64,000 nucleotides of DNA, from positions 620,001-684,000 of the forward strand of contig NZ_CP013342.1 of assembly GCF_001610975.1 (NCBI RefSeq), in the 5' to 3' direction. Of this stretch, positions 42,374 to 51,749 are shown piece after piece. Below the pieces are notes generated by a model. The model did no database searches, had not been told where the DNA came from, and worked only from the letters and a program-made list of their open reading frames with translations. The DNA comes from Sphingopyxis terrae subsp. terrae NBRC 15098 (lineage in GTDB: Bacteria > Pseudomonadota > Alphaproteobacteria > Sphingomonadales > Sphingomonadaceae). Within the stretch, counting starts at the first letter, position 1. Each line of letters begins with the position of its first letter. Position numbers and translations under genes: made by a program.

Positions 42374-43152
42374 TGGCGGATATGAACCTTGGCGGTCGCA
42401 CCGCGCTCGTCACCGGGGCATCGCGGGGGATCGGACGCGGCATCGCGCTGGCGCTCGCCGGGGCGGGCGCCGACGTTGCGGTCAACTACACCCGCGACGC
42501 GGACGCCGCAGCCGAAACCGTCGCGGCGATCCAGGCGCTCGGCCGCAAGGCCAAGGCCTATCAGGCGTCGGTCACCGACGAGGCGGCGAGTGCCGCGATG
42601 GTCGCTGCGATCGAGGATGATTTCGGGCCGATGTCGATCCTCATCAACAATGCCGGCATCGCCAGCCGCGGCCGGACGGTCGCCGACACCGACGCCGCCG
42701 AGGTCGAAAAACTCCTTGCCGTCCACGCGGTCGGCGCGCACCGGCTGAGCCGCCTCGCGCTGCCGCAGCTTCGCCAGCATGCGCGCAGCGACGTGATCGT
42801 CATTTCCAGCGTCGCCACGCTCCAGCACAGCGCCAACAGCGCGCCCTACACCATGGCCAAGGTCGCGGGCGAAGCGCTCGCCCTCGCGCTTGCCAAGGAA
42901 GAACTGCGGAACGGCGTGCGCGTCAATATTGTCGCTCCGGGCCTGACGATCAGCGACATGGGCGAACGACTGGCGCAGGCGATCACGGGTAATCCGGACA
43001 TTCACCATCTCGACGCCAAATTCCCCTTCGGCCGCGTGTCCGATCCCTCCGACGTCGCTGCGGCGGTGCTCTGGTTCGTCAGCGATGCCAACCCCTATTG
43101 CTCGGGTCAGAAACTCAACATCGACGGCGCGGGGCAGGCGACTTTCCGATAG
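42373..43152 (+). CDS. Short-chain dehydrogenase/reductase
   Basis: 259 aa. NAD(P)-binding TGASRGIGRG, NNAG motif, and the catalytic triad Ser (ISSVATL), Tyr and Lys (APYTMAKVAG), plus a C-terminal GQKLNIDGAGQ typical of FabG-like SDRs. Start overlaps the previous stop (ATGA). Substrate unknown. Confidence 0.9.
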   Translation: MADMNLGGRTALVTGASRGIGRGIALALAGAGADVAVNYTRDADAAAETVAAIQALGRKAKAYQASVTDEAASAAMVAAIEDDFGPMSILINNAGIASRGRTVADTDAAEVEKLLAVHAVGAHRLSRLALPQLRQHARSDVIVISSVATLQHSANSAPYTMAKVAGEALALALAKEELRNGVRVNIVAPGLTISDMGERLAQAITGNPDIHHLDAKFPFGRVSDPSDVAAAVLWFVSDANPYCSGQKLNIDGAGQATFR

Positions 43153-43160
43153 GCCCTTCT

Positions 43161-43242
43161 CGTCATTGCGAGCGGCGGAGCCACGTGGCAATCGAGAGTA
43201 GTGCAAACCACCCTGGATTGCTTCGCTCCGTTCGCAATGACG
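43161..43242. repeat. Dispersed palindromic repeat, copy 4
   Basis: 82 bp with ends CGTCATTGCGAGCG and CGTTCGCAATGACG. Less perfect inside than the other copies. It lies between the SDR and S10 peptidase genes. Confidence 0.85.
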
Positions 43243-43264
43243 ACCTAATGCAGAGATCGACCGT

Positions 43265-44863
43265 ATGAAATTCATCGCCGCCGCCGCGCTCGCGCTCACC
43301 CTCGCCGGCTGTACCACGGCGCAGTCGCGCGAACCGCGCGCAGCCGCCGAGAGTCCCGCCCCCGACGAACCGATGTTCACCCCCACCGAGGTCGAAAGCC
43401 GCGGTTCGGTGGAGGTCGGCGGCGTCGCCATCCCCTATCGCGCCGTCGCGGGCACGCTGATCGTCCACCCCAGGGGCTGGGACGACACCGTCGCCATCGA
43501 ACGCAAGCGCAACAAGGATGCAGCCGCCGAGGTTCCGGCGTCCGAAGCCTCAATGTTCTACACCGCCTATTTCAAAGAGGGCGCGCCCGCCGAAACGCGG
43601 CCGATCACCTTTCTGTTCAACGGCGGGCCCGGATCGCCGACCTTGTGGCTCCACATGGGCGCCTATGGCCCCCAGCGCGTCGAAACCCCCGATCTTGCTC
43701 ATGGCAGCGCGCCCTATCGCACAGTTCCCAACGAGCACAGCCTGCTCGACGTCTCCGACCTCGTCTTTATCGATGCCCCCGGCACCGGCTTCAGCCGCGT
43801 CGCCGGCAAGGACAAGGAAAAGGCATGGTTCGGCGTCGATCAGGATATCCACGCCTTCACGGTCTTCGTCCGCGATTTCCTGTCGAAATACGGCCGCTGG
43901 AAATCGCCCAAATATCTTTACGGCGAAAGCTATGGGACGATGCGCGCCGCCGGGATGACGCTGGCGCTGCAACGGCAGGACATCGACCTCAACGGCGTGA
44001 TCCTGCTTTCGGACATTTTGAACTGGGATCTCGTTCCCGACGATCCGCAAGTCAATCCGGGGGTGGACCTTCCCTATATCGTCTCGCTGCCGACTTATGC
44101 CGCGACCGCCTGGTATCACAAGCGCGCGGGCGCGGGACGCGAGCTCGCGCCGTTTTTGAAAGAGGTCGAGGCCTTTGCGACCGGCGACTATGCGCTCGCG
44201 CTGCTCAAGGGCAATAACCTGCCCGATGCCGAACGACAGGCGATGGCGGCCAGGCTCCACGGATATACCGGCCTGCCGGTCGACTATCTGCTCAAGACCA
44301 ATTTGCGCATCGAATATGGCGCGCTGCAAAAGGAGCTGCTCGCCGACAAGAGCGAAACCACCGGCACGCTCGACACCCGCTTCACCGGGGCAACGCTTGA
44401 TCCCTTGAGCAAGACCGCATCCTACGATCCGCAGGGCAGCGCGATCGGCGCCGCCTACACCGCCGCGTTCAACGATTATGTCCGCGGCACCCTGGGCTAT
44501 GGCGCAGGCAAGCATTATGAAGGCGGGCTCGATGTCTATGGCAGCTGGGATTACAAGCACCAGCCGCCCGGCGCCGGCCAGCCGCTGATCGCGCTCCCCA
44601 ACGTCCTCCCCGACCTGGCGGTCGCGATGAAGCAGAATCCGAAGCTGAAGCTGCTGGTAACGGGCGGCTATTTCGACATTTCGACGCCCTATTTCGCCGG
44701 CCGCTACGAACTCGCGCACTTGCCCGTACCCAAGCAATTGCAGGCGAACATCGCCTATAAATATTACCCCTCGGGCCACATGGTTTACGTGAACCCCGCG
44801 CTGCTCGGCGAGATGCACGACGACGCCGCGGCCTTCATCCGCGGGACCGACGGGATCGATTAG
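43265..44863 (+). CDS. S10 family serine carboxypeptidase-like lipoprotein
   Basis: 532 aa, alpha/beta hydrolase. Lipobox LAGC near residue 16. FNGGPGSPTLWLHMGAYGP (oxyanion), YLYGESYGTMRAAG with the nucleophile Ser, Asp in GGYFDISTPYF and His in YPSGHMVYV form the S10 triad. Probably periplasmic or outer-membrane-bound and active on peptides. The palindromic repeat is directly upstream and would be in its leader. Confidence 0.9.
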   Translation: MKFIAAAALALTLAGCTTAQSREPRAAAESPAPDEPMFTPTEVESRGSVEVGGVAIPYRAVAGTLIVHPRGWDDTVAIERKRNKDAAAEVPASEASMFYTAYFKEGAPAETRPITFLFNGGPGSPTLWLHMGAYGPQRVETPDLAHGSAPYRTVPNEHSLLDVSDLVFIDAPGTGFSRVAGKDKEKAWFGVDQDIHAFTVFVRDFLSKYGRWKSPKYLYGESYGTMRAAGMTLALQRQDIDLNGVILLSDILNWDLVPDDPQVNPGVDLPYIVSLPTYAATAWYHKRAGAGRELAPFLKEVEAFATGDYALALLKGNNLPDAERQAMAARLHGYTGLPVDYLLKTNLRIEYGALQKELLADKSETTGTLDTRFTGATLDPLSKTASYDPQGSAIGAAYTAAFNDYVRGTLGYGAGKHYEGGLDVYGSWDYKHQPPGAGQPLIALPNVLPDLAVAMKQNPKLKLLVTGGYFDISTPYFAGRYELAHLPVPKQLQANIAYKYYPSGHMVYVNPALLGEMHDDAAAFIRGTDGID

Positions 44864-44888
44864 AAAGCGCCGCTCGACTTATTCAGCT

Positions 44889-44986
44889 CGTCATTGCGAG
44901 GAGCCGAAGGCGACGCGGCAATCTCAAGCTATCGGCCTTGTACAAGGCCGATAGCTTGAGATTGCTTAGCGTCGCTCGCAATGACG
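44889..44986. repeat. Dispersed palindromic repeat, copy 5
   Basis: 98 bp, ends CGTCATTGCGAGG and CGCTCGCAATGACG. The centre is a perfect long inverted repeat: GCAATCTCAAGCTATCGGCC to 44938, then its complement, 23 bp on each side. It ends 11 bases before the EamA gene start. Confidence 0.93.
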
Positions 44987-44996
44987 ATTCCAACCC

Positions 44997-45929
44997 ATGT
45001 CAACCGGCTCTACAGCACCACCCATGCGCCCCGATTCGCCCTCGCCCGTCATCCCCTTCCTGATCGCCTGCGCGGGGATCGCGACCTTTTCGGCGATGGA
45101 TGTGCTGATGAAGGGGCTGTCGATCGACATCGGCGCCTATAATGCCGTGCTCTGGCGGACCGGCGCCGGCACCCTGTTTAGCGGCCTTCTCTACCTCGCC
45201 TCTCGACCGGCCGCCTGGCCCGATACCGCGACGATGAAGATCCACGCGGTGCGCGCGCTGTTCGTCGCGGGGATGGCAATCACCTTCTTCTGGGCGCTCG
45301 CGCGGTTGCCGATGGCCGAAGCGATCGCCCTTGCCTTCGTGGCGCCGCTGATGACGCTCTACATGGCGGCGATCTTCTTGGGAGAGAAGATCGGCCCGCG
45401 ATCGATCGCCGCTTCGTTGCTCGGGCTGGTCGGCGTCGTGGTCATCGTCGCGGGCAAGCTCGGACAGGGGCAATATGAGGCGGAGGCGTTGCTCGCGGTC
45501 GGTGCGGTGTTCCTGTCGGCGATCTTCTATGCCTACAACCTCATCCTCGCGCGGCGGCAGGCCAAGATGGCCGAACCGATGGAAATCGCCTTCTACCAGA
45601 ATCTGTTCGTCACCCTGTTCCTCGGCCTCGGCGCGCCGTGGTTCGCATTGCCGCCGGGCAGCGCCCATGCGCCGCACATCGTCGGCGCCGCGATTCTCGC
45701 GACGATCTCGCTGCTGCTCCTGAGCTGGGCCTATGCCCGCGCCGAGGCGCAGATCCTTGCGACTACCGAATATACCGGCTTCCTCTGGGCGATGATGTTC
45801 GGCTGGTATTTCTACGCCGAACCGGTGACGCTGCCGACCATCGCCGGCGCGCTGCTGATCGTCGCCGCCTGCCTGATCGTCGCGCGCAAGACCCCGCAGC
45901 TCGATCCGATCGAGCCGGCGGCTGCCTAG
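44997..45929 (+). CDS. EamA/DMT family transporter
   Basis: 310 aa with ten hydrophobic helices in two repeats of five (EamA domains at roughly 18-150 and 165-300). FSAMDVLMKG, EAIALAFVAPLMTLYMAAIFLGE and a second-half TTEYTGFLWAMMFGWYFYAE fit drug/metabolite exporters. Substrate unknown. ATG 44997 or 45024 may be the start; neither has a strong ribosome site. Convergent 4-base overlap with the next gene. Confidence 0.87.
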   Translation: MSTGSTAPPMRPDSPSPVIPFLIACAGIATFSAMDVLMKGLSIDIGAYNAVLWRTGAGTLFSGLLYLASRPAAWPDTATMKIHAVRALFVAGMAITFFWALARLPMAEAIALAFVAPLMTLYMAAIFLGEKIGPRSIAASLLGLVGVVVIVAGKLGQGQYEAEALLAVGAVFLSAIFYAYNLILARRQAKMAEPMEIAFYQNLFVTLFLGLGAPWFALPPGSAHAPHIVGAAILATISLLLLSWAYARAEAQILATTEYTGFLWAMMFGWYFYAEPVTLPTIAGALLIVAACLIVARKTPQLDPIEPAAA

Positions 45930-46882
45930 ACCGCCGCGCGCGCCAGCCGGTCGTTGATCGCCGCGCCCAGCCCTTCGGCCGGGATCGCCGCCACCGCGAT
46001 GCGCGGCTTCGCGCTCGCCGCCCCCGCGTGCAGCGCATCGAACAGATGCGCCGCAGCCTCGGTCAGGTCGCCCGCCGCGCTTAGATTATAGTCGCCGGCC
46101 AGCGCGCCGAAGCCGATGCCATATTCGTCCGCCGCGAAGTCGTGTGCGCCCAGCCGCACGGGCTTGCCTGGCGCATAATGGCTGGCGAGCATCCCCGGCG
46201 CGACGATCTCCGGTCCCGCAACGCCCGTCACCGGCAGGCCGCTCGCCGCGCCCAGCATCGCGGCGGTCACCGGCCCCGGCCGCAGCATCTCGGCCGCGCC
46301 GTCTTTCACCCGCGCGATCGTCGATTCGACCCCGGCGCGCGTCGCGCCGTCGTCGATCACCAGCGCGACCCGGCCGTCGAGGCTCGCCAGCACATGCTCC
46401 GCCTTGGTCGGGCTCACGCGGCCGCTCGCATTGGCGCTCGGCGCGGCGAGCGGCGCGCCAGTCGCGGCGAGCAATGCCTGCATCGCGCGGTGTTCCGGCA
46501 CACGCAGCGCGATGGTATCGAGCCCCGCCGTCGCGATACGCGCCACCGGACAATCGGCCGTGCGCGGCACCACCAGCGTCAGCGGCCCCGGCCAGAACGC
46601 CGCCGCGAGCGCCCGCTCGGTCGCGCCGAACACGCCCAGTCGCTCGGCCGCCGCCAAGTCGGGGACATGGACGATCAGCGGGTTGAAATCGGGGCGCCCC
46701 TTCGCGGCATAGATGCGCGCGACGGCTTGCGGGTTGCGCGCGTCGGCGGCAAGCCCATAGACGGTCTCGGTCGGCACCGCGACCGGCCGCCCTGCCGCGA
46801 CAAGCTCCGCAGCGCGCGCAATGGCATCGGCCCCGTAGGGCGCGACCTTTGTTGCCACACTCTCGTTTTGACGCTCGGCCAT
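45926..46882 (-). CDS. L-threonylcarbamoyladenylate synthase (Sua5/YrdC type)
   Basis: 318 aa, makes threonylcarbamoyl-AMP for t6A37 tRNA modification. The YrdC domain (residues ~15-200) has VAVPTETVYGLAADA, KGRPDFNPLIVHV and APSANASGRVSPT. The C-terminal Sua5 domain (APGMLASHYAPGKPVRL onward) shows it is the long Sua5 form, not short TsaC. Convergent with EamA and divergent from the acyl-CoA dehydrogenase. Confidence 0.93.
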   Translation of the reverse strand: MAERQNESVATKVAPYGADAIARAAELVAAGRPVAVPTETVYGLAADARNPQAVARIYAAKGRPDFNPLIVHVPDLAAAERLGVFGATERALAAAFWPGPLTLVVPRTADCPVARIATAGLDTIALRVPEHRAMQALLAATGAPLAAPSANASGRVSPTKAEHVLASLDGRVALVIDDGATRAGVESTIARVKDGAAEMLRPGPVTAAMLGAASGLPVTGVAGPEIVAPGMLASHYAPGKPVRLGAHDFAADEYGIGFGALAGDYNLSAAGDLTEAAAHLFDALHAGAASAKPRIAVAAIPAEGLGAAINDRLARAAV

Positions 46883-46935
46883 GCCGCGCTATAGCGCCGG
46901 GCGCAACGGAATCACCCCCAAAAGCGGGAAACCCC

Positions 46936-48678
46936 ATGACCTATACGGCGCCGACCACCGAACAGCTCTTTGTCCTCCAGCATATCGCGCGCATCGATGC
47001 GATGGCGCAGCACGACCGCTTTGCCGCGGCGACTCCCGACATGGTCGAGGCGATCGTCACCGGCATCGGCGACTTCGCGGCCGAGGTCTATGCGCCGCTC
47101 AACCGCGTCGGCGACGTCCAGAACCCGATATGGCAGGACGGCAAGGTCACGATGCCCCCGGGCTTCAAGGAAGCCTATAAGCAGTTCGTCGAGGCCGGCT
47201 GGGGCAGCATCGACGGCCCCGCCGCCTATGGCGGACAGGATCTGCCCTTCACCCTCGCGACGGTGATCATTGAGGCGCTGGGCAGCGCCGACATGGGCTT
47301 CACCCTTTGCAACATCCTGACCCCCGGCGCGATCCACGCGCTGATGGCCTATGGTACCGAGGAGCAGCGCCAGACCTGGCTGCCTAAGCTCGTCACCGGC
47401 GAATGGAACGGGACGATGAACCTGACCGAGCCTGCCGCGGGCAGCGACGTCGGCGCGCTGCGCTCGACCGCGGAAAAGGTTACCGAAGGCCCCAATGCGG
47501 GCCTCTACAAGATCAAGGGCCAGAAAATCTTCATCACCTTCGGCGAGCATGACCTCACCGACAATATCGTCCACCTCGTTCTCTCCCGCACACCCGGTGC
47601 GCCCGAAGGAACGCGCGGCATCTCGCTCTTCCTCGTGCCCAAATACCGCCTCGACGACGCCGGCAATCCCACCATCTCGAACGGCGTCCATTGCGCCTCG
47701 ATCGAGCACAAGCTCGGCATCCACGGCTCGCCCACAGCGGTGATGGTCTATGGCGAGGGTGAGGATTGCCTAGGCGAGATCGTCGGCGACGAGATGGGCG
47801 GTATGAAGGCGATGTTCGTGATGATGAACAACGCGCGCCTGATGGTCGGCTGCCAGGGCGTCCAGATCGCCGAGCGCGCGACGCAGCAGGCGCAGCGCTA
47901 CGCCGCCGAGCGCGTCCAGTCATCGCTCGCAGGCAGCGCCGACCGCACCCCAGTCACGATCGAGCACCACCCCGACGTCAAGCGCATGCTGTGGCGGATG
48001 CGCGCCCAGACCGAGGCGGCGCGCGCGCTCATCTATTATGCGTCGGCACAGACCGATTTCGGCAAACTCGGCGACGAAGCCGCCGCGCTGCGCGCCGAAG
48101 TCCTCATTCCGCTGGCAAAGGCGCACGCAACTGACATCGGCTGCGAGGTCGCCAGCCTCGGCGTGCAGGTGCATGGCGGCATGGGCTTCATCGAGGAAAC
48201 CGGCGCCGCGCAGCATTATCGCGACGCGCGCATCGCGCCGATCTATGAAGGCACCAACGGCATCCAGGCCGCCGACCTCGTCGGGCGCAAGCTCGGGATG
48301 GCGGGCGGCGAAGGCGTGCGCAGCCTGCTCGCCGACATCACGCACGGCGCCGCCGGCCATCCCGAACTCGCCGACCTTGCCGCGGCATGCACCGCGGTCA
48401 CCGACTGGCTCGAACAGGCGAACGCGCCCGACCGGCTCGCGGGCAGCTACCCCTATCTCACCATGCTCGCGACCGCGACCTGCGGCTGGCTGATGGCCGT
48501 CGAGCAGCAGGGCGCGCGCGCCGCGCTCGACGCGGGCGATAGCGATACCGCCTTCCTCGAAGCGAAAATCGCCTCGACGCGCTTCTATCTGCAACAGATC
48601 GTCCCCGCGGCCACCGGCCTCGCGCCCTCGGCGCTCGCCGGCGACGCCGCGCTGGAGCCACTGCCGCGCCTTGGTTGA
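46936..48678 (+). CDS. Acyl-CoA dehydrogenase (long form)
   Basis: 580-aa FAD enzyme of beta-oxidation or a related pathway. ATG 46936 (MTYTAPTTEQLFVL) begins the conserved N-terminus; frames upstream do not. Middle-domain signature MNLTEPAAGSDVGALRS, substrate/FAD region GFIEETGAAQHYRDARI, and the likely catalytic base Glu in PIYEGTNGIQAADL. The extra C-terminal ~120 residues place it in the ~590-aa subgroup. Chain length preference unknown. Confidence 0.93.
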   Translation: MTYTAPTTEQLFVLQHIARIDAMAQHDRFAAATPDMVEAIVTGIGDFAAEVYAPLNRVGDVQNPIWQDGKVTMPPGFKEAYKQFVEAGWGSIDGPAAYGGQDLPFTLATVIIEALGSADMGFTLCNILTPGAIHALMAYGTEEQRQTWLPKLVTGEWNGTMNLTEPAAGSDVGALRSTAEKVTEGPNAGLYKIKGQKIFITFGEHDLTDNIVHLVLSRTPGAPEGTRGISLFLVPKYRLDDAGNPTISNGVHCASIEHKLGIHGSPTAVMVYGEGEDCLGEIVGDEMGGMKAMFVMMNNARLMVGCQGVQIAERATQQAQRYAAERVQSSLAGSADRTPVTIEHHPDVKRMLWRMRAQTEAARALIYYASAQTDFGKLGDEAAALRAEVLIPLAKAHATDIGCEVASLGVQVHGGMGFIEETGAAQHYRDARIAPIYEGTNGIQAADLVGRKLGMAGGEGVRSLLADITHGAAGHPELADLAAACTAVTDWLEQANAPDRLAGSYPYLTMLATATCGWLMAVEQQGARAALDAGDSDTAFLEAKIASTRFYLQQIVPAATGLAPSALAGDAALEPLPRLG

Positions 48679-48761
48679 CGCCGGAAAAGCCGCGCCGCGC
48701 ACCGCGATCGGGCGGCGCGGTTTCCCGGCATGATTAACGCGATGCTAACCAGGTTCAGTTA

Positions 48762-51083
48762 ATGCCAACGGGTCATTTTGGAGACCCGTGCGTGCCAGTT
48801 AAGGTCAAGAGCCTTTTCATCAGTTGGCGAACGATCGCGCTGGCGCTGTTGCTCAGCGTGGCCGCGGGCCTGTCGTCGATCGCCGAACCCGTCGACCGCA
48901 TCCTAGAAAGCGCCGTCGGTGCTGTCGCTTGGCGCCCAGTGTCGGGCGACATCGTCGTCGTCGCCCTCGACGACCGGACAATCGAAAAATATGGCCGTGA
49001 CGATTTTTCAGTCGGACGCCACGCTCAAGTCATTGATGCAGTCGACCGGGCCGGCGCCAACCGGCTGTTTGTCGACTTTACCTACGAACGGCGCCGCAAC
49101 GATCGCGACCTTCCGCTGCTTACCAATGCCGTAAAACGAATGCATGACCGTATCATCCTTGCCGCGGCCACAAAATCGGTCCGCGGGACGACGGCCGAGC
49201 TGAATAAACTGCCTGGTCCAGCATTCGGAAATGAATTTCAGGTTGGCGTTATAGGCTGGGAATTCGCGTTTTGGCAGGTCTGGCGAATTCCTGCGGCGGT
49301 AACGGTCGACGGGCGGTTGATGCCCAGCTTTTCGGCAATGATGGCGCATTATCATCCTCTTGCCGCGAGCGTCTATGCGCTCGACTATTCGTACAATGTC
49401 GATTCCATTCCGACCTACAGCGCGGCTGACCTGCTTTCGGGCAAGGTCGGCAGGCGCGAACTGGCGGGCAAGGATGTCATCTTTGCCGCGACAGCCGAAG
49501 CATTTCAGGACATCCATTATCTGCCCGGCAAAGATCGCGTGCCCGGCGCCTATGTTCATGTCGTCGGCGCCGAAACATTGAAGCGCGGCACGCCGTTCGA
49601 CATCGGTTGGACGCCGGCCTTCGCGCTCGCCGCCATCGCCCTTATCACCGCCTTGTCACTACGCCAGACGCGGTGGTACAATCTTGCAGTCGCCGCCACG
49701 GTTTCGGCGTTGATCGTTGGCAAGTTTGTTTTGATGACGATGCTGATCAGCAGTTCGATTGGTGCTGGCCTGTTTTTCGTTGCGACTGTTACTGCCAATG
49801 TTTCGCGGTCGAGGCGTCGCCGGTCGGCGCAGCGTGAGAATCCTTTGTCCGGCTTGCCCAATTTCGAGGCACTGCGCACCCAGCAGTCTTTCGGCAGTGC
49901 GACCGTAATATCCGCTAAGGTCGTAAATTTCGAAGACCTTGCCGCCTTCATTCCAGGCGAGGGACTGAGCAAGCTCGTCGGGCAGGTGACCCGCCGGCTT
50001 CAGCTCGCATCGCAAGGAACCACCCTCTATCACGATCTCGACGGCACCTTCGCGTGGCTCGTCCCCTATTATCAGCACAGCCAGATCGAGACGCAACTCA
50101 TGGGGCTCGCCGCGCTGTTCAACGCGCCGCTGACGATCGACGAGTTGAAGGTCGACGTGTCGATGGCTTTCGGGGTCAATGACGAGTTCGAAGGCTCGAA
50201 CGCGCAGCGTCTCGCCGCCGCGCTCGTCGCCGCCGAAAAATCGATCCGCAGCCGCGTCCTGTGGACCAAATATACGCCGCAGCAAAAAGACGATGCGGGT
50301 TGGCAGCTCAGCTTCCACTCGCAGCTCGAGGATGCGCTGAATGCTGGCGACATCTGGGTCGCCTTCCAGCCGCAATATCAAATCGCGACGCGGCAGCTCG
50401 TCGGGGTCGAGGCGCTCGTGCGCTGGACGCACCCCACGCGCGGACCGATCTCGCCCGACGAATTCATCGTCCAGGCCGAAAAGAGCCAGGACATCTATCG
50501 CCTGACCCTGTTCGTCATGGACCAGGCGATCCGTTCGGCGGCGCAGTTGCAGAAACTCGGCACCGAAATTCACATGTCGGTTAATCTCTCTGCGACCCTA
50601 CTCGATCACAAGGATCTCGTCTCGACGATCCGCGTCATGCTTAGCGCGCATCATCTGCCGCCCGAACGGCTGACCATCGAAATCACCGAAACCGCGCAGA
50701 TCGAAAACAGCCTCCAGGCGCGTCAGACGCTCGCGCAGATCCGCCGCGCCGGCATGCGCCTGTCGATCGACGACTATGGCACGGGGCAGTCAAACCTCGA
50801 ATATCTGACCGAAATCGAGGCTGACGAGATCAAGATCGACAAGCGATTCGTCATGACCATGCGCGATTCGCAGCGCAACCTCGAAGTGGTCAAATCGACC
50901 ATCGATCTCGCCCACCGCCTGGGCGCCACCGCAGTCGCCGAAGGCATCGAAGATGCGCAGACAATGGCGCTCCTCGACCAGCTTGGCTGCGATATCGGCC
51001 AGGGCTATCTGCTTGGCAAACCACAGCTAATTAGCGACCTGCTCGCCAGCCTCTCCACCCCCTCCGACAGCCGCCGCGCCTAA
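48762..51083 (+). CDS. CHASE2 - degenerate GGDEF - EAL protein
   Basis: 773 aa. One N-terminal helix, a periplasmic CHASE2 sensor (~45-285; VALDDRTIEKYGRDDF, LFVDFTYE), three helices (~285-350), then cytoplasmic output. The GGDEF region has DLDGTFAWLVP in place of the signature, so cyclase activity is not expected. The EAL domain keeps VEALVRW, NLSATLL and DDYGTGQSN, so phosphodiesterase activity is likely. It is predicted to lower c-di-GMP in response to an external cue. Alternative start at GTG 48792 is possible. Confidence 0.9.
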   Translation: MPTGHFGDPCVPVKVKSLFISWRTIALALLLSVAAGLSSIAEPVDRILESAVGAVAWRPVSGDIVVVALDDRTIEKYGRDDFSVGRHAQVIDAVDRAGANRLFVDFTYERRRNDRDLPLLTNAVKRMHDRIILAAATKSVRGTTAELNKLPGPAFGNEFQVGVIGWEFAFWQVWRIPAAVTVDGRLMPSFSAMMAHYHPLAASVYALDYSYNVDSIPTYSAADLLSGKVGRRELAGKDVIFAATAEAFQDIHYLPGKDRVPGAYVHVVGAETLKRGTPFDIGWTPAFALAAIALITALSLRQTRWYNLAVAATVSALIVGKFVLMTMLISSSIGAGLFFVATVTANVSRSRRRRSAQRENPLSGLPNFEALRTQQSFGSATVISAKVVNFEDLAAFIPGEGLSKLVGQVTRRLQLASQGTTLYHDLDGTFAWLVPYYQHSQIETQLMGLAALFNAPLTIDELKVDVSMAFGVNDEFEGSNAQRLAAALVAAEKSIRSRVLWTKYTPQQKDDAGWQLSFHSQLEDALNAGDIWVAFQPQYQIATRQLVGVEALVRWTHPTRGPISPDEFIVQAEKSQDIYRLTLFVMDQAIRSAAQLQKLGTEIHMSVNLSATLLDHKDLVSTIRVMLSAHHLPPERLTIEITETAQIENSLQARQTLAQIRRAGMRLSIDDYGTGQSNLEYLTEIEADEIKIDKRFVMTMRDSQRNLEVVKSTIDLAHRLGATAVAEGIEDAQTMALLDQLGCDIGQGYLLGKPQLISDLLASLSTPSDSRRA

Positions 51084-51191
51084 GCTGCCAGATTGGCCGG
51101 GAATTTATAGTTAAGACTCGATTTACCATGTCGATTAAGGTATATGCTCCGTTAACTGTTCTTCGTGGGCAGTACCGACAGGAGATCTGAC

Positions 51192-51254
51192 ATGGGTTGG
51201 TTTTGGCGATTCCTGGGTGGCGGCGGCTCCGGCAACGGCGGCACGTCGGCTTAA
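51192..51254 (+). CDS. 20-aa glycine-rich microprotein ORF
   Basis: ATG 51192 has CAGGAG at ideal spacing and encodes MGWFWRFLGGGGSGNGGTSA, then TAA. The first eight residues are aromatic/basic and could insert at a membrane surface; the rest is Gly/Ser. A strong terminator follows 22 bases later, so the region forms a self-contained short transcript. It could equally be a small RNA with a leader-like ORF. No family known. Confidence 0.5.
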   Translation: MGWFWRFLGGGGSGNGGTSA

Positions 51255-51276
51255 CCCGAACGAATTTCAAAGATTG

Positions 51277-51307
51277 GGCCTCGGCATTGCCGGGGCCTTT
51301 TCTTTTT
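51277..51307 (+). terminator. Rho-independent terminator after the 20-aa ORF
   Basis: GGCCTCGGC pairs with GCCGGGGCC (one T-G pair) around a 3-base loop. TTTTCTTTTT follows. Confidence 0.88.
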
Positions 51308-51749
51308 GGGGTAAAGCCCTTCTCCCGAGGCACCCGACATCTTGTGCCGCCGCACCGATTTTTTGCGACAGCGATGCTCTTTCGCCACATATGGCCGAAC
51401 CCCGCGGAAACGCTGGCGATCGCTCCCTGAGGCGTGCTTTTCCATCGACGAGTTGAATCAAATCAGCGACGAACCGAGTCCCTAATCTGTCATTTACTCT
51501 CTTGCATCGTCGCGCCGACGTGGCACTATAGATGGTGGGTAGACCACGGGGGCACCCCAAGAATTAGTATGCGGCCGAAAGTGGCGGATTTCCGCGCTCC
51601 ATCCCATATGGGGGCGGGAAGCAGCTTTTTGCGTCCGAAAATAAGTGCCACCCGGCGGTCGAATGGTGCTAGGCTGGGGCTTCGCCCTGAGTCGAACAAG
51701 ACGGGAACAGACTGCGCCGCTGCGCGGTCGGAAAACGGGGCATTGAAAC
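51308..51749. other. Long leader/intergenic region before nrdA
   Basis: 442 bp with no convincing gene. It must hold the nrdA promoter. Noted inside are a dyad GCACTATAGATGGTGG (51523-51538), resembling an NrdR box, and a short palindrome CCCATATGGG (51603-51612). No riboswitch fold was recognised. Confidence 0.5.
51523..51538. promoter_or_regulatory. Possible NrdR box
   Basis: GCACTATAGATGGTGG has the dyad CAC-N-AT-NN-AT-N-GTG expected of NrdR sites. A clear second box at the usual ~31-base spacing is missing (only GCAC at 51552). Low confidence. Confidence 0.3.
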
